Part shown: one piece after another, positions 51,522 to 60,877 of the stretch
Numbering within the stretch: position 1 is the stretch's first letter
Layout: each line of letters starts with the position of its first letter
Origin: Streptomyces sp. LBL
GTDB taxonomy: Bacteria; Actinomycetota; Actinomycetes; Streptomycetales; Streptomycetaceae
Length of the DNA: 64,000 nt
Reading direction: 5' to 3'
Assembly: GCF_029893585.1 (NCBI RefSeq)
Contig: NZ_JARXYX010000035.1
Location: forward strand, 49,277-113,276
Translations under genes and position numbers: made by a program
Notes under the pieces: model-generated
Told to the model about the DNA's origin: nothing
The model's database searches: none
What the model saw: only the letters and a program-made list of their open reading frames with translations

Positions 51522-51547
51522 CGCCGCAGTCGGTCAAGTATTGCGGC

Positions 51548-52333
51548 ATGGTGATCGACAGGTATGTGACGGCTCAGCGTGCGGATGGCTACGCTGCCAA
51601 CACCATCCGTGCCCGAGTGAACTGCATCAAGGCGATCGCGAAGTATTCAGGCTTGGCGGCTGACGGGATCCGCGCGGAGCATGTGCAGGCATATTTTTCG
51701 ACTCGTGCGCTTACGAACTGGACTCGGCGTACCTACCTCAACCATCTGGCATCTTTTGGCAAGTGGATCGGCAGTAACCTCATTGAAGGAATCCGGAAGC
51801 CGCCGGCTCCCCGTGCCACCCCGGATCCCATTGCGGAGCGAGAACTCAAGGATTTGCTGGGCTCCACGGCTCAACCTGATCACCGTGCGTGGGTGCTACT
51901 CGGAGCCTACTGCGGGCTTCGTGCGCATGAGACGGCCAAGCTGGCTGCCGAGGATCTGCATGAGAGCAGTGACGGGCAGACACTTCTGCGCGTAGTGGGC
52001 AAGGGAGGGCGGACCGACGTGGTCCCGGTGCCCCCTGTTGTGCTCGCTGCGCTCAACCGTCAGAGCAGTGGGCGGTTCTGGCCCGATCTTCGTCCTGAGA
52101 AGGTCTCGCGCTCCATCTCGCGGGTGGCCAAAGCGATGGGGATGAAGATGCGCTATCACCAGCTTCGTCACCGCTTCGGGACCGCCGTCTACCGGGCTTC
52201 CGGGCAAGATCTCTTGATGACTCAGAGGCTCATGCGGCATGCATCCCCTGCGACCACGGCCGGTTACGCAGCAGTTGCTGATGATCGGTTTCAGGAAGTC
52301 GTCCGGGATCTTCCCGGTGCCCTTCACGTGTGA
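51548..52333 (+). CDS. tyrosine recombinase, probable invertase of the drmMI tail
   Basis: 261 residues. A SAM-like N-terminal domain (YAANTIRARVNCIKAIAKYS) precedes the catalytic domain with all key residues: Arg in AYCGLRAHETAKL, Lys in VVGKGGRTDVV, HxxR in YHQLRHRFGT, and MRHASPATTAGYA with the second His and nucleophile Tyr. XerC/D-like and small. It lies 130 bp beyond the silent repeat copy, inside an operon otherwise made only of DISARM genes, so it most likely flips the segment. The ribosome site before ATG 51548 is poor; GTG 51551 is also possible. Confidence 0.9.
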   Translation: MVIDRYVTAQRADGYAANTIRARVNCIKAIAKYSGLAADGIRAEHVQAYFSTRALTNWTRRTYLNHLASFGKWIGSNLIEGIRKPPAPRATPDPIAERELKDLLGSTAQPDHRAWVLLGAYCGLRAHETAKLAAEDLHESSDGQTLLRVVGKGGRTDVVPVPPVVLAALNRQSSGRFWPDLRPEKVSRSISRVAKAMGMKMRYHQLRHRFGTAVYRASGQDLLMTQRLMRHASPATTAGYAAVADDRFQEVVRDLPGALHV

Positions 52334-52451
52334 TGACCGATGTGCTGCGCGGCTGCGAGGGCGAGTGAAATACATGCGCGATCGGGGTTCGACTGTCAGT
52401 GCGGCGCGGTAGCGTCAGTCGCAGTGATCACGAAGAGGTAGGGGTGCGACT

Positions 52452-52580
52452 GTGACGTTCACGAAGGCGGCCGGAGGCGCTGCAGTACGCTGCAGCCGAG
52501 CCCGCTATGCGGCGGAGGAACCACCTCGGACGGCTTTTGACAGGCTGCGAACGAGCCTGGGCGAGGAGTATGCCAAGTGA
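52452..52580 (+). CDS. 42-residue ORF coupled to drmA
   Basis: GTG 52452 follows GGTAGGGG; the product ends YAAEEPPRTAFDRLRTSLGE plus EYAK, and its TGA overlaps the GTG start of drmA (GTGA). Such exact coupling suggests it is translated, either as a small DISARM protein or as a leader that sets drmA translation. It contains five Arg in the first 25 residues. No family recognised. Confidence 0.5.
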   Translation: MTFTKAAGGAAVRCSRARYAAEEPPRTAFDRLRTSLGEEYAK

Positions 52581-55500
52581 GTGTCCCCCACCCTCCGCAG
52601 GAGCCGTCCTACTCGCTCGACTTCGAACCGGACGGGCGGTCCTGGACTGTCCGGGAGAACATGGTCGACATCCTGAGGCGTGAACTCCTCGGTCCGGCTG
52701 GCGGCCCCGAAGAGATCATCGAAGGTGCTCCTGACTCCGCGTACCTGGTTGGCCGTATCGCCCCGGAGCGTCTCACGGCCGGCGAGGCCAACCCGACCCA
52801 GGCAGATTCCGACGATGCGGCCACCGATGTCGGAGATGCTGTCGATGCGGCTGAGAGCCGGGGCATCCCGCTGACCGCAGTCGACGACAGCAGTGCCTCT
52901 TCGGAGGAAGACGACGTGGACGATCAGCCGCAGAAGCGCGGGCTCATGATTCCAGCGTCGATGGGGCTGCGCTGCCAGATCCCGGAGGACGTGGATGCGT
53001 TCACGGTGGTCACCGAGTTCGGTACGTATGAGCCCGTGAAGGAGAAGCAGGGCGAGGGCGACGAACCGGCGTCGCGCCTTCGTCGGTACCAGCGTATTCC
53101 GCACCGCTTCAACACGACGATCAAGATCGCAGACCTTACGCCGTCTCAGACCAAGACGTACGTGCTGAAGGACCAGGTCCTTCTGCGCGTGGACCGTTAT
53201 GACGACGGCGAACGGGGCTGTCGTCTGATCGAGATTGCCCTGTGCAATGACAAAGAGACACCACGCCAGATTCCGGTGGAGGCGTGGCTCTACCAGACAC
53301 AGCTGACCGCCAGGGCGTTGGACGGGTCACCCGCGTTCCTGCCGGTGAACGACGTACTCCTGGACACCCACGAGGAGCAGGACGACGAGCTGCGTCGCCT
53401 GCGGCTGCAGTACAGGAACCGACTGGAGTTCGCGGTGGGGCGGACCTGCTCGGTGGACTGGACGCAAGTCAAGGGCACCCGCCGTGCCTCTGAGGTCCGG
53501 ACGACGTGGCTGCCGGTTGCCGAGACTCCGCAGACAGCAGCCGAGGAAATCAGCTCTGCCATGCTCGACATGCGAGCGCTGGAAGTGGCAACCCCAGCCG
53601 AATTGCGCGCTGGTCTGGAGCCCATCGTCGAGGGTTATGCCGCCTGGCTGGATGCCGAAGAGCAGTGTGCTCGCGAGCTACCCGACCACCTGAACCCGGA
53701 AGGGCTTGAAGCCGTCGGCGACGCGCGCCGGGTGCAGAAGCAGCTCAGGGAGGGCCTGGAGTTCCTACTGGCCGACGGGGAGAACTCTGCTGAAGCCTTG
53801 CGCTGCTTCCGATTCATGAACCGGGTGATGGCCGACCAGCGCGTTCAGTCCCAGGTGGCTCAGCGGCGCGCCGGCCAGAGCGAGGAGAGCCGGGAGACCA
53901 TCGACGAGGCCATCAGCACGATCATTGAAGCCGAGGGCGTCATAGCTCACTCCTGGCGAACCTTCCAGATCGCCTTCATCTTGATGCAATTGCCGTTGCT
54001 GTCCGACCCGGCAGCCGACAAGAGATCAAGTGACCTTGCCAACGCCCAGCTGCTGTTCTTCCCGACCGGTGGTGGCAAGACAGAGGCATACCTAGGACTC
54101 GCCGCGTACACCTTTGCTGTGCGGCGGCGTCAAGGCATAGTGGACGCCTTTGATGGTCCACTGGACGGCCGTTCCGGCGTGGCTGTGCTGATGCGATACA
54201 CGCTTCGGCTGCTCACCGCTCAACAGTTCCAGCGAGCCACCGCTCTGGTGTGCGCGGCGGAACGGGCACGTAAGCAGGAACCGGAGATCTGGGGCGATGA
54301 GCCGTTCCGGATCGGGTTGTGGGTCGGCACGGACGTGAGCCCCAAGCGATATGACGAGGCCGCCAAGCAGCTGGAGAGGGCCAATCAGGGGCATGGCTTT
54401 CGCCTGACGGTGCTGCAGGTTCAGCGCTGCCCCTGGTGCGGTACTCCTATCGAGGCGCGGAACGTCCGGGCCGATGACGCCCGACGCCGGGTGTATGTGT
54501 ACTGCGGTGATGAGCTCGCGGACTGCCCCTTCGCGGACGGCGGGGAGATCGACGAAGGGCTGCCCGTCCTGACCGTCGACGAGGAGATCTACCGCCTCGT
54601 CCCAGCCTTCGTCATCGCAACAGTGGACAAGTTCGCCCGCCTGGCTCGCGAGGGAGAGGCAGCCTCGCTGTTCGGGTACGTTTCGCGGCGCTGTGAGCGG
54701 CACGATTTCGTCCACCCCGATTACTCACAATGCTCGATCAAGGACGGCAGCAAGCATCCGAAGAAGGACGGCATGTCGGCCGCCGCAGTGCTCTCTGTGA
54801 CCCGACTGCGGCCTCCGGACCTGATCATCCAGGACGAGCTGCACCTGATCACCGGAGCTCTCGGCACGACGGTCGGTCTGTTTGAAGTGGCCATCGACGT
54901 GATGACGCACTGGCAGACCGAGGACGGACGTCCTGTACGCCCGCTGCTGGTCGCTTCCACGGCGACTGCCCGTAATGCTGCGGATCAGGTGACGGCTCTG
55001 TACGGGCGGGGCACCACCATCTTCCCGCCGCAGGTTCTCGATGCAGGTAACACCTTCTTCTCCAAGGAGATCGAGGTCTCGAAGGAGGCTCCCGGACGCC
55101 GCTACATCGGGATCAGCACAACCGGTGTACGGCTCACCACGGCCGAGATCCGCGTTGCCGAAGTTCTCATGGCAGGCGGCCAGTTGCTGCTTGACCGCTC
55201 GGGCAAATCCGCGGATCCGTACATGACCCTGGTCGGCTATTTCAGCGCGACCCGGGAACTGGCCGGTATGGCCCGGTATATGGGCGACGACATCCAGACG
55301 GCACTTGCCAAGCGCCGCCCGTGGTCCAGGCTGCCCAGTCGTACAGGCACCAACTTTGGTGCCTTGCATGTCGCTGAGCTGACCTCCCGCGTGGCCAGCG
55401 CGGACATCACCTCCACCCTTGACCGGATGGCCGTCAGGTTCGATCCCGACTTCGACTCCACCGCCGGAAAACGGAACTTGCGTGCCCTGAGAGAAAACAA

Positions 55501-56299
55501 GGCTCGTACACCCGAGAGGGACGTGAACCCGTACGACGTCGTGCTCGCGACCTCCATGCTCCAGGTGGGTGTGGACGTAACCAGGCTTGGACTAATGCTG
55601 GTGGTCGGTCAGCCGAAGAACACCGCCGAGTACATCCAAGCTTCCTCGCGTGTCGGCCGTGACGGAGAACGCTCCGGACTGGTCGTGGCGCTCGGTAACT
55701 GGGCCAGGCCCCGAGACCTGGCGCACTTCGAACAATTCCGTCACTACCACGAGACGTTCTACGCCCAGGTCGAAGCGCTATCCGTCACCCCGTTCTCGGT
55801 GACGTCGCTCGAGCGTGGCCTGGATGGTGTCCTGGTCAGCGCGGCCCGTGTTCGCCAGGCGGTCCGGACGCAGAGCCTGTCCCCGGAGTCCGGAGCCGAC
55901 CGGATCGACACCGAGCGGCACTTCGCTGTGGATCTCGTCGACGCGCTGGTGCGGAGGGTCGCCAAGGCCGGGGGCGAGGACGCGGCCGAACGGGCATGGG
56001 ATCTATTGACTAACCGACTCGACCAGTGGAGCAAGCGCCGTAGCCATCTCATGGTCAACCGCAAGTCGCTGGTCTACGAGAAGGTGCTCGACGACTCTCA
56101 GCACGAGGCGCTCATGATGAGCGCCGAGGATGCCAAGGCTGGCCGTTACAGCCAGGACGCTCCGCCGTTCGTCGTTCCCAACTCGATGCGTGAAGTGCAG
56201 CCCGAGATCAACCTGCTGGTCAGCCCTATCAAGGAACGACTCGTGTATATCGAGCCCATGACTGCGCCTCAGTGGGAGATGCGGGAGGAGAGCTCGTGA
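52577..56299 (+). CDS. drmA: DISARM helicase-domain protein DrmA
   Basis: 1240 residues from GTG 52577. Walker A is LFFPTGGGKTEAYLG (about 493-507), the DExH box IIQDELHLITG (about 751), motif III VASTATARNA and the C-terminal helicase motif NTAEYIQASSRVGRDGE. A zinc-binding insert CPWCGTPIEARN with a later Cys pair starts at about 618. DrmA and DrmB form the core complex that loads on incoming phage DNA. Overlaps drmB by GTGA. Confidence 0.93.
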   Translation: MSVPHPPQEPSYSLDFEPDGRSWTVRENMVDILRRELLGPAGGPEEIIEGAPDSAYLVGRIAPERLTAGEANPTQADSDDAATDVGDAVDAAESRGIPLTAVDDSSASSEEDDVDDQPQKRGLMIPASMGLRCQIPEDVDAFTVVTEFGTYEPVKEKQGEGDEPASRLRRYQRIPHRFNTTIKIADLTPSQTKTYVLKDQVLLRVDRYDDGERGCRLIEIALCNDKETPRQIPVEAWLYQTQLTARALDGSPAFLPVNDVLLDTHEEQDDELRRLRLQYRNRLEFAVGRTCSVDWTQVKGTRRASEVRTTWLPVAETPQTAAEEISSAMLDMRALEVATPAELRAGLEPIVEGYAAWLDAEEQCARELPDHLNPEGLEAVGDARRVQKQLREGLEFLLADGENSAEALRCFRFMNRVMADQRVQSQVAQRRAGQSEESRETIDEAISTIIEAEGVIAHSWRTFQIAFILMQLPLLSDPAADKRSSDLANAQLLFFPTGGGKTEAYLGLAAYTFAVRRRQGIVDAFDGPLDGRSGVAVLMRYTLRLLTAQQFQRATALVCAAERARKQEPEIWGDEPFRIGLWVGTDVSPKRYDEAAKQLERANQGHGFRLTVLQVQRCPWCGTPIEARNVRADDARRRVYVYCGDELADCPFADGGEIDEGLPVLTVDEEIYRLVPAFVIATVDKFARLAREGEAASLFGYVSRRCERHDFVHPDYSQCSIKDGSKHPKKDGMSAAAVLSVTRLRPPDLIIQDELHLITGALGTTVGLFEVAIDVMTHWQTEDGRPVRPLLVASTATARNAADQVTALYGRGTTIFPPQVLDAGNTFFSKEIEVSKEAPGRRYIGISTTGVRLTTAEIRVAEVLMAGGQLLLDRSGKSADPYMTLVGYFSATRELAGMARYMGDDIQTALAKRRPWSRLPSRTGTNFGALHVAELTSRVASADITSTLDRMAVRFDPDFDSTAGKRNLRALRENKARTPERDVNPYDVVLATSMLQVGVDVTRLGLMLVVGQPKNTAEYIQASSRVGRDGERSGLVVALGNWARPRDLAHFEQFRHYHETFYAQVEALSVTPFSVTSLERGLDGVLVSAARVRQAVRTQSLSPESGADRIDTERHFAVDLVDALVRRVAKAGGEDAAERAWDLLTNRLDQWSKRRSHLMVNRKSLVYEKVLDDSQHEALMMSAEDAKAGRYSQDAPPFVVPNSMREVQPEINLLVSPIKERLVYIEPMTAPQWEMREESS

Positions 56300-58320
56300 C
56301 TGACGACGGTCGCTTCGTCTACGACGCGAACAGGGCGGTCGACCCGCTGGGCGACCTGGATGAGGAAGCGGAGCGCCAGGCCAAGCACAACCGGGCCAAG
56401 GTCGGCTCCGCCAGGCCTTCCTCCCTTCTGTACACCTACGGCCCCGGTTCGATCACGGACCTGCCGCAGTTCACGATCATGTCCACCGGTCTTGATGACT
56501 GGGAACGCATCTGGCGCAGACGCGATTCGCTGCCACCGGTCATCCACGCACCGAGGCTGAAGGGCGTCGTACGGATGGCGCTCAGGTCGAACGACGTGGA
56601 GCTCCGGCCGCACCCTTGGCAGCCGAAGAAGCACAGCCGGTCTGCTGAGGGCAATGACCTTGGAGTGCCGGCCCGGGTCTTTCCGCAGTGGTTGCGGTGC
56701 ACTGGTTGTGACCTGCTGGGAAAGCTCTCGCAGTTCGACTACAAGAACACTCATCCATTCCGTACAGACCTGGCCACGTTCGAGCACACGAAGTGCACGG
56801 GCCGTTCCGGCAACCGGAACAGACGGCCGATGCGCCGCCCCGCGGTGCCCGCGCGCTACCTCCTGGCGTGCGCCGACGGGCACCTGGACGAATTCCCGTA
56901 CGACCTGTGGGTTCACCACGGTCAGCAGTGCGCCAATGCAGAGCTTCCGGTCCTGAAGATGACCGACCACACCGTTGGTAAAGGCGCCTCAGCCGTCATC
57001 CGCTGTGAGTCCTGTGGGATGCGCAGGCCGATGAACGAGGCCCAGGGTGAGGCCGGAAAGAAGAAGCTGCCGAAGTGTCGAGGGCGTCATCCGCACCTGG
57101 ATGCCTTCGATCACCGGGGCTGTCGGCACCAGACGCGCCTGATGCTGGTGGGTGCCTCCAACCTGTGGTTTCCCGCCACCTACTCGATCATTGTCATGCC
57201 AGAGTCTCAGCAAGAGCAGGAAAGTGACCTGGCCGATCGGATCCGCACCACGTTGGGGGAGCGACTCGTCAAGTATCGGGATCATCTCGACATGATTCGG
57301 GACTTGCTCGTGGATCGGGTGGACGTCACTGGACTGTCTGATTCCGAACTCGCTGCAGTGGTCGAGGCTGCCTGTGCTCCCCAGCCCACAGAGGAGGAGC
57401 ACGAGGAGCGGTTCAGTGACTGGGACCCGGTCGACCTGCTACTGCCCGAATGGCGCTACCTGCTGCTCGATATCAATGGTTCTCGAGTTGAAGACCCCAA
57501 GAGCGGTCTCACGCTGGCCACGAGGCAACGTGGCCCCGAGCTGAGGCCAGAGATCACCCGTGTCCTCGCCGTAGAGAAGCTCCGTAAGGTCAATGCACTC
57601 GTCGGGTTCACACGGATCGATGCCATGGACCGCGCCGGAGACCTGCAGAGCCGCTTGGCACCTCTCACCAGAACCCGCCGTCCCTCATGGACAGTGGCGA
57701 CCGAGGACCGCGGCGAGGGCCTCTTCCTGCAGTTCGACGAGGACTCCGTCGCCGCCTGGGAGGAGCGCATCCTCAAGTCCGACATATGGGAGGCTCATCG
57801 CGCGGCCCATGAGCGGAATTTCAACCGACGCTTCTCGGAGACTGCCGAGAAGGTCAAAGCCAACAGCCGACTCAAGCCCCCGCGTTACTGGCTGATCCAC
57901 ACCTTTGCCCACACTTTGATCCGAGAACTCGCCCTCAGCTGCGGCTATTCGGCTGCCAGCCTCAGCGAACGCCTGTATGCCTGGCCCGCCGAAAACCGGG
58001 AGCCTGCGGCTGGCTTGCTCATCTGCACCACGGCCTCCGACAGCGACGGGACCCTGGGCGGGCTCGTTCAGCTCAGTGACCCTGAGCGGCTTCAGCGCGT
58101 CGTCGCCGACGCCCTGCGCAAGGCACAGCGTTGCTCCTCCGACCCGATCTGCGCGATGCGTACCCCGCAGCCCCCGGAAGATTTTCTCCACGGAGCCGCC
58201 TGCCACTGCTGTGTCATGGCTTCGGAGACCTCTTGCGAACGGGCGAACCGGTTCCTCGATCGTCGCTTCCTGATCGACCTGCCCGGCAGCAATCTTGGAT
58301 ACTTCTCAGCCGATGAGTGA
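56296..58320 (+). CDS. drmB: DISARM protein DrmB (DUF1998)
   Basis: 674 residues from GTG 56296. The DUF1998 region is at the end: LIHTFAHTLIRELALSCGYS (about 533-552) and a Cys-rich close HGAACHCCVMASETSCERAN. Further zinc-type pairs are RCTGCDLLG (about 133) and RCESCGMRRP (about 236). It partners DrmA. The start overlaps the drmA stop, and the stop overlaps the drmC start by 8 bases. Confidence 0.93.
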   Translation: MTDDGRFVYDANRAVDPLGDLDEEAERQAKHNRAKVGSARPSSLLYTYGPGSITDLPQFTIMSTGLDDWERIWRRRDSLPPVIHAPRLKGVVRMALRSNDVELRPHPWQPKKHSRSAEGNDLGVPARVFPQWLRCTGCDLLGKLSQFDYKNTHPFRTDLATFEHTKCTGRSGNRNRRPMRRPAVPARYLLACADGHLDEFPYDLWVHHGQQCANAELPVLKMTDHTVGKGASAVIRCESCGMRRPMNEAQGEAGKKKLPKCRGRHPHLDAFDHRGCRHQTRLMLVGASNLWFPATYSIIVMPESQQEQESDLADRIRTTLGERLVKYRDHLDMIRDLLVDRVDVTGLSDSELAAVVEAACAPQPTEEEHEERFSDWDPVDLLLPEWRYLLLDINGSRVEDPKSGLTLATRQRGPELRPEITRVLAVEKLRKVNALVGFTRIDAMDRAGDLQSRLAPLTRTRRPSWTVATEDRGEGLFLQFDEDSVAAWEERILKSDIWEAHRAAHERNFNRRFSETAEKVKANSRLKPPRYWLIHTFAHTLIRELALSCGYSAASLSERLYAWPAENREPAAGLLICTTASDSDGTLGGLVQLSDPERLQRVVADALRKAQRCSSDPICAMRTPQPPEDFLHGAACHCCVMASETSCERANRFLDRRFLIDLPGSNLGYFSADE

Positions 58321-59053
58321 CGCTCAGGCTGCTCTTCTCCTGGGCAGACTCCTCACTCGCAGCGAGGCCAAGGGCGTCGCAGACAGACTCGCGGACGGCG
58401 ACACGCTCACCGCTGCCCTCAAAGCGGTTGCCCCAGCTCGACGAGTTGAGGCGAGGAGATTCCTGGCGGTGGCCGGCGGAGTCCCTGGGGCGGAGGCCCA
58501 GCGCATTGCCCTGCTCCGGGCGATAGAGGGGGCACGGACGCTACCGACCACGCTCACACCCTTGTGGACAATGCCTGGTCACCTCGCCCGAAGCGGGCCA
58601 CTCACTACGTCCGTGCCCCATCTGATCGCCAACGCGCGCCTTGCGGTGACCTGCTCCACCTTCAACTTTCAGCGAACTTCTGGCCTGTGGACCGCTCTCC
58701 AGGACGTCGCACAGCGCTCCGAAGTCGCCCTACGGATTTACCTCGACACCCGTGCGGCAGACGACCCAGGTGTCTTCCGAGCGCCGACGACCTCCGAGGT
58801 CGCCCAGCACCTCAAGCCGGCCGAGGTGTGGCGCACCAAGACGTTCGACGGCACGTACGTCCGCAATCACGCCAAGTTCCTTGCCATCGATCACCACCTG
58901 CTCCTGGTGACCAGCGCGAACTTCTCTTGGAGCGCGGAGAACAGCAACGTCGAGTTTGGAGTCATGATCGACAACGCGAGTCTCACGGAGACCGTCGAGC
59001 GCGAGATGCGTGAAGTGGAGGGAATCCTGTACGAACGGGTACAGGAGGGGTAG
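58313..59053 (+). CDS. drmC: DISARM phospholipase-D-like protein DrmC
   Basis: 246 residues from ATG 58313. A single HKD motif, NHAKFLAIDHHLLLVTSANF (about 184-203), followed by NSNVEFGVMID, is the phospholipase D / nuclease active site; PLD enzymes with one motif act as dimers. DrmC may be dispensable for DISARM in tested systems. It ends the operon. Confidence 0.92.
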   Translation: MSDAQAALLLGRLLTRSEAKGVADRLADGDTLTAALKAVAPARRVEARRFLAVAGGVPGAEAQRIALLRAIEGARTLPTTLTPLWTMPGHLARSGPLTTSVPHLIANARLAVTCSTFNFQRTSGLWTALQDVAQRSEVALRIYLDTRAADDPGVFRAPTTSEVAQHLKPAEVWRTKTFDGTYVRNHAKFLAIDHHLLLVTSANFSWSAENSNVEFGVMIDNASLTETVEREMREVEGILYERVQEG

Positions 59054-59196
59054 GCAGGTAGAAGCCCAGGGGTGCTGCAGCTGTTGCTGTGGGTCAGTCG
59101 ATGAGTCAAAACCCCTGCTCATCAGGTGACTTGAAACATCACAGCACTGCTGTCACTCCTTGTGCAGTGCGCAACGAGCCGACTACTGTCCTAGTG
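59054..59196 (+). promoter_or_regulatory. promoter for the ImmA-PIN operon, probably leaderless
   Basis: TTGTGC (59160-59165) and TACTGT (59184-59189) are 18 bp apart, a fair -35/-10 pair. Transcription would start about 59196, at the GTG start codon itself, which explains why no ribosome site is seen. Confidence 0.5.
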
Positions 59197-60300
59197 GTGT
59201 CCAGCATTCCCGACCGAGTCCTGAGCCTGATTGAGAAGTCAGGCATGAGCCGCGCTGACTTCGCTCAGCAGATCGGCTTGGCCGAAACCCAGCTCACCGA
59301 TTCCCTCGACGGTTCACGAGGGTTCTCGACCGTGGAAGTTGCACGCATCGCGCAGGCGTGCGACGTCTCCGTGAAGTGGCTGATCACCGGTGCAGAGCCT
59401 CCACTGGCGGTGGCGGGCAGGACGACCACAGGACAGGCCGGTGAGGCCGTTGCAGTGGCCCGCCGGTACACCTCGCGGCGTGCGGACCTGGCAGGCATCG
59501 GTTATCCCCAGCCCTGGCAGCCTGTATCCGTGAGTCTGAGTGAGGGAAGCTACTCCGACCAAGGAGAGAGGCTGGCCCGCAAGGCCTACGTTGCAGTAGT
59601 TGGCGCGGGCCGTTCGGTATGGGATGGCGATCTGGCAGAGCTCCTCGAGGAGGTCTTCGGCGTCGAAGTGGCTGTCGAGGAACTTGGTGAAGGTTTCGAT
59701 GGCCTTGCCACGGCAACCAGCGAAGCCAAGCTGATTCTCCTGGCCACCACCTCGAATCCGGCGCGTCAGCGCTTCACGCTCGCCCATGAACTGGGGCACC
59801 TTCTTGCTGAGGACGATCAAGAAGTCCACCTCGACCGAGACATCTTCGACCTGGCCCAGAAGAAGGCGCCGAGCGAACAACGTGCCAACGCCTTCGCATC
59901 CGCGTTCCTCATGCCAGAACCTCTTCTACGGAAAGACATCGCGCGCCGTGGCACCCTGACCCAAGCTGATCACGCTGCCCTCGCCAGCCGGCTGATGGTG
60001 ACACCCGAAGCACTCGCCTATCGGCTCCTCCGCCTACGCATCATCGACGCAGGTACCTGCGACCGCTACAAGCGCATGTCTGCCAAGGAGGCGGCTGACC
60101 TTGTCGGCCGAGGCAAGGAGTTCGAGCGGCGATCAGCCGAATCGACGACGCGCAGACTCCCAGGCCCACTTCTACGTGACACGCGTGCGGCCTACGACGC
60201 TGGCCGGGCCACGCTTCGACCGTACGCCAGCCTGATCGGGGTGGATGTCGACGAGCTCAGCCGCAGGATCGAGGAGCAGGCAGCCGGTGGTGAGTCATGA
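59197..60300 (+). CDS. XRE regulator with ImmA/IrrE metallopeptidase domain
   Basis: 367 residues from GTG 59197. HTH at residues 1-65 (MSRADFAQQIGLAETQLTDS). The zinc protease motif HELGH lies in FTLAHELGHLLAED (about 194-207), with the family's RANAFASAFLMPEPLL after it. ImmA-type proteins cleave repressors or antitoxins; with a PIN partner they form toxin-antitoxin-like or defence pairs. Its stop overlaps the PIN start (ATGA). Confidence 0.88.
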   Translation: MSSIPDRVLSLIEKSGMSRADFAQQIGLAETQLTDSLDGSRGFSTVEVARIAQACDVSVKWLITGAEPPLAVAGRTTTGQAGEAVAVARRYTSRRADLAGIGYPQPWQPVSVSLSEGSYSDQGERLARKAYVAVVGAGRSVWDGDLAELLEEVFGVEVAVEELGEGFDGLATATSEAKLILLATTSNPARQRFTLAHELGHLLAEDDQEVHLDRDIFDLAQKKAPSEQRANAFASAFLMPEPLLRKDIARRGTLTQADHAALASRLMVTPEALAYRLLRLRIIDAGTCDRYKRMSAKEAADLVGRGKEFERRSAESTTRRLPGPLLRDTRAAYDAGRATLRPYASLIGVDVDELSRRIEEQAAGGES

Positions 60301-60836
60301 GCGAGTTCCTGTTCCCTGACAATACGGTCCTGTGCAACTTCGCCGCTGTCGACCGCCTTGATCTCTTGCGTGCAGCCTTAGATGGGCGCGGTAGGTGGAC
60401 GGCCGCCGTCGCCAATGAGGCCCAGAGCTCGGCGAGATGGATCCCTGCTTTGAGTAGCCTCGAACGGCAGGGGTGGCTGGGAGAGGCCATCCGGATCACG
60501 ACTGCAGAGGACATCGAGAAGGTTTTCGATGAGCGGAGCGCCGTGTTCGGCGGTACTCCCGAGAGGCTCCTCCAGCATCTTGGTGAGGCCGAAACGCTCT
60601 ACATCATCAAGCACTGGGACGATTTCGCTGGCTCTTGGTGGATCTCGGACGACCGGGAGTCCCTGCGCTACGCCCAGCGACAGGGCATCACGACTGCGGA
60701 GACGGTCGGCATGGTCCGTCTTGCGGTCGGTGACGGGCACATCTCAGCCCAGGACGGCTTCGACCTGATGAAGCAGATGTGGGATGTGAATCGTCGCCCA
60801 CGGCTGCCCGACTCCGTCACAGATCTGAAGCCGTAA
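60297..60836 (+). CDS. PIN-like domain protein (probable toxin)
   Basis: 179 residues. LFPDNTVLCNFAAVDRLDLL begins with the first catalytic Asp; QHLGEAETLYIIKH supplies the Glu; WWISDDRESLRYAQRQGI the last Asp pair. That is the PIN RNase order. Coupled to the ImmA/IrrE regulator upstream, which presumably keeps it in check. Target RNA unknown. Confidence 0.8.
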   Translation: MSEFLFPDNTVLCNFAAVDRLDLLRAALDGRGRWTAAVANEAQSSARWIPALSSLERQGWLGEAIRITTAEDIEKVFDERSAVFGGTPERLLQHLGEAETLYIIKHWDDFAGSWWISDDRESLRYAQRQGITTAETVGMVRLAVGDGHISAQDGFDLMKQMWDVNRRPRLPDSVTDLKP

Positions 60837-60877
60837 CGAAGTTCGTGCCGAAGTCCGTACTCATGGGGGAAGACTCT

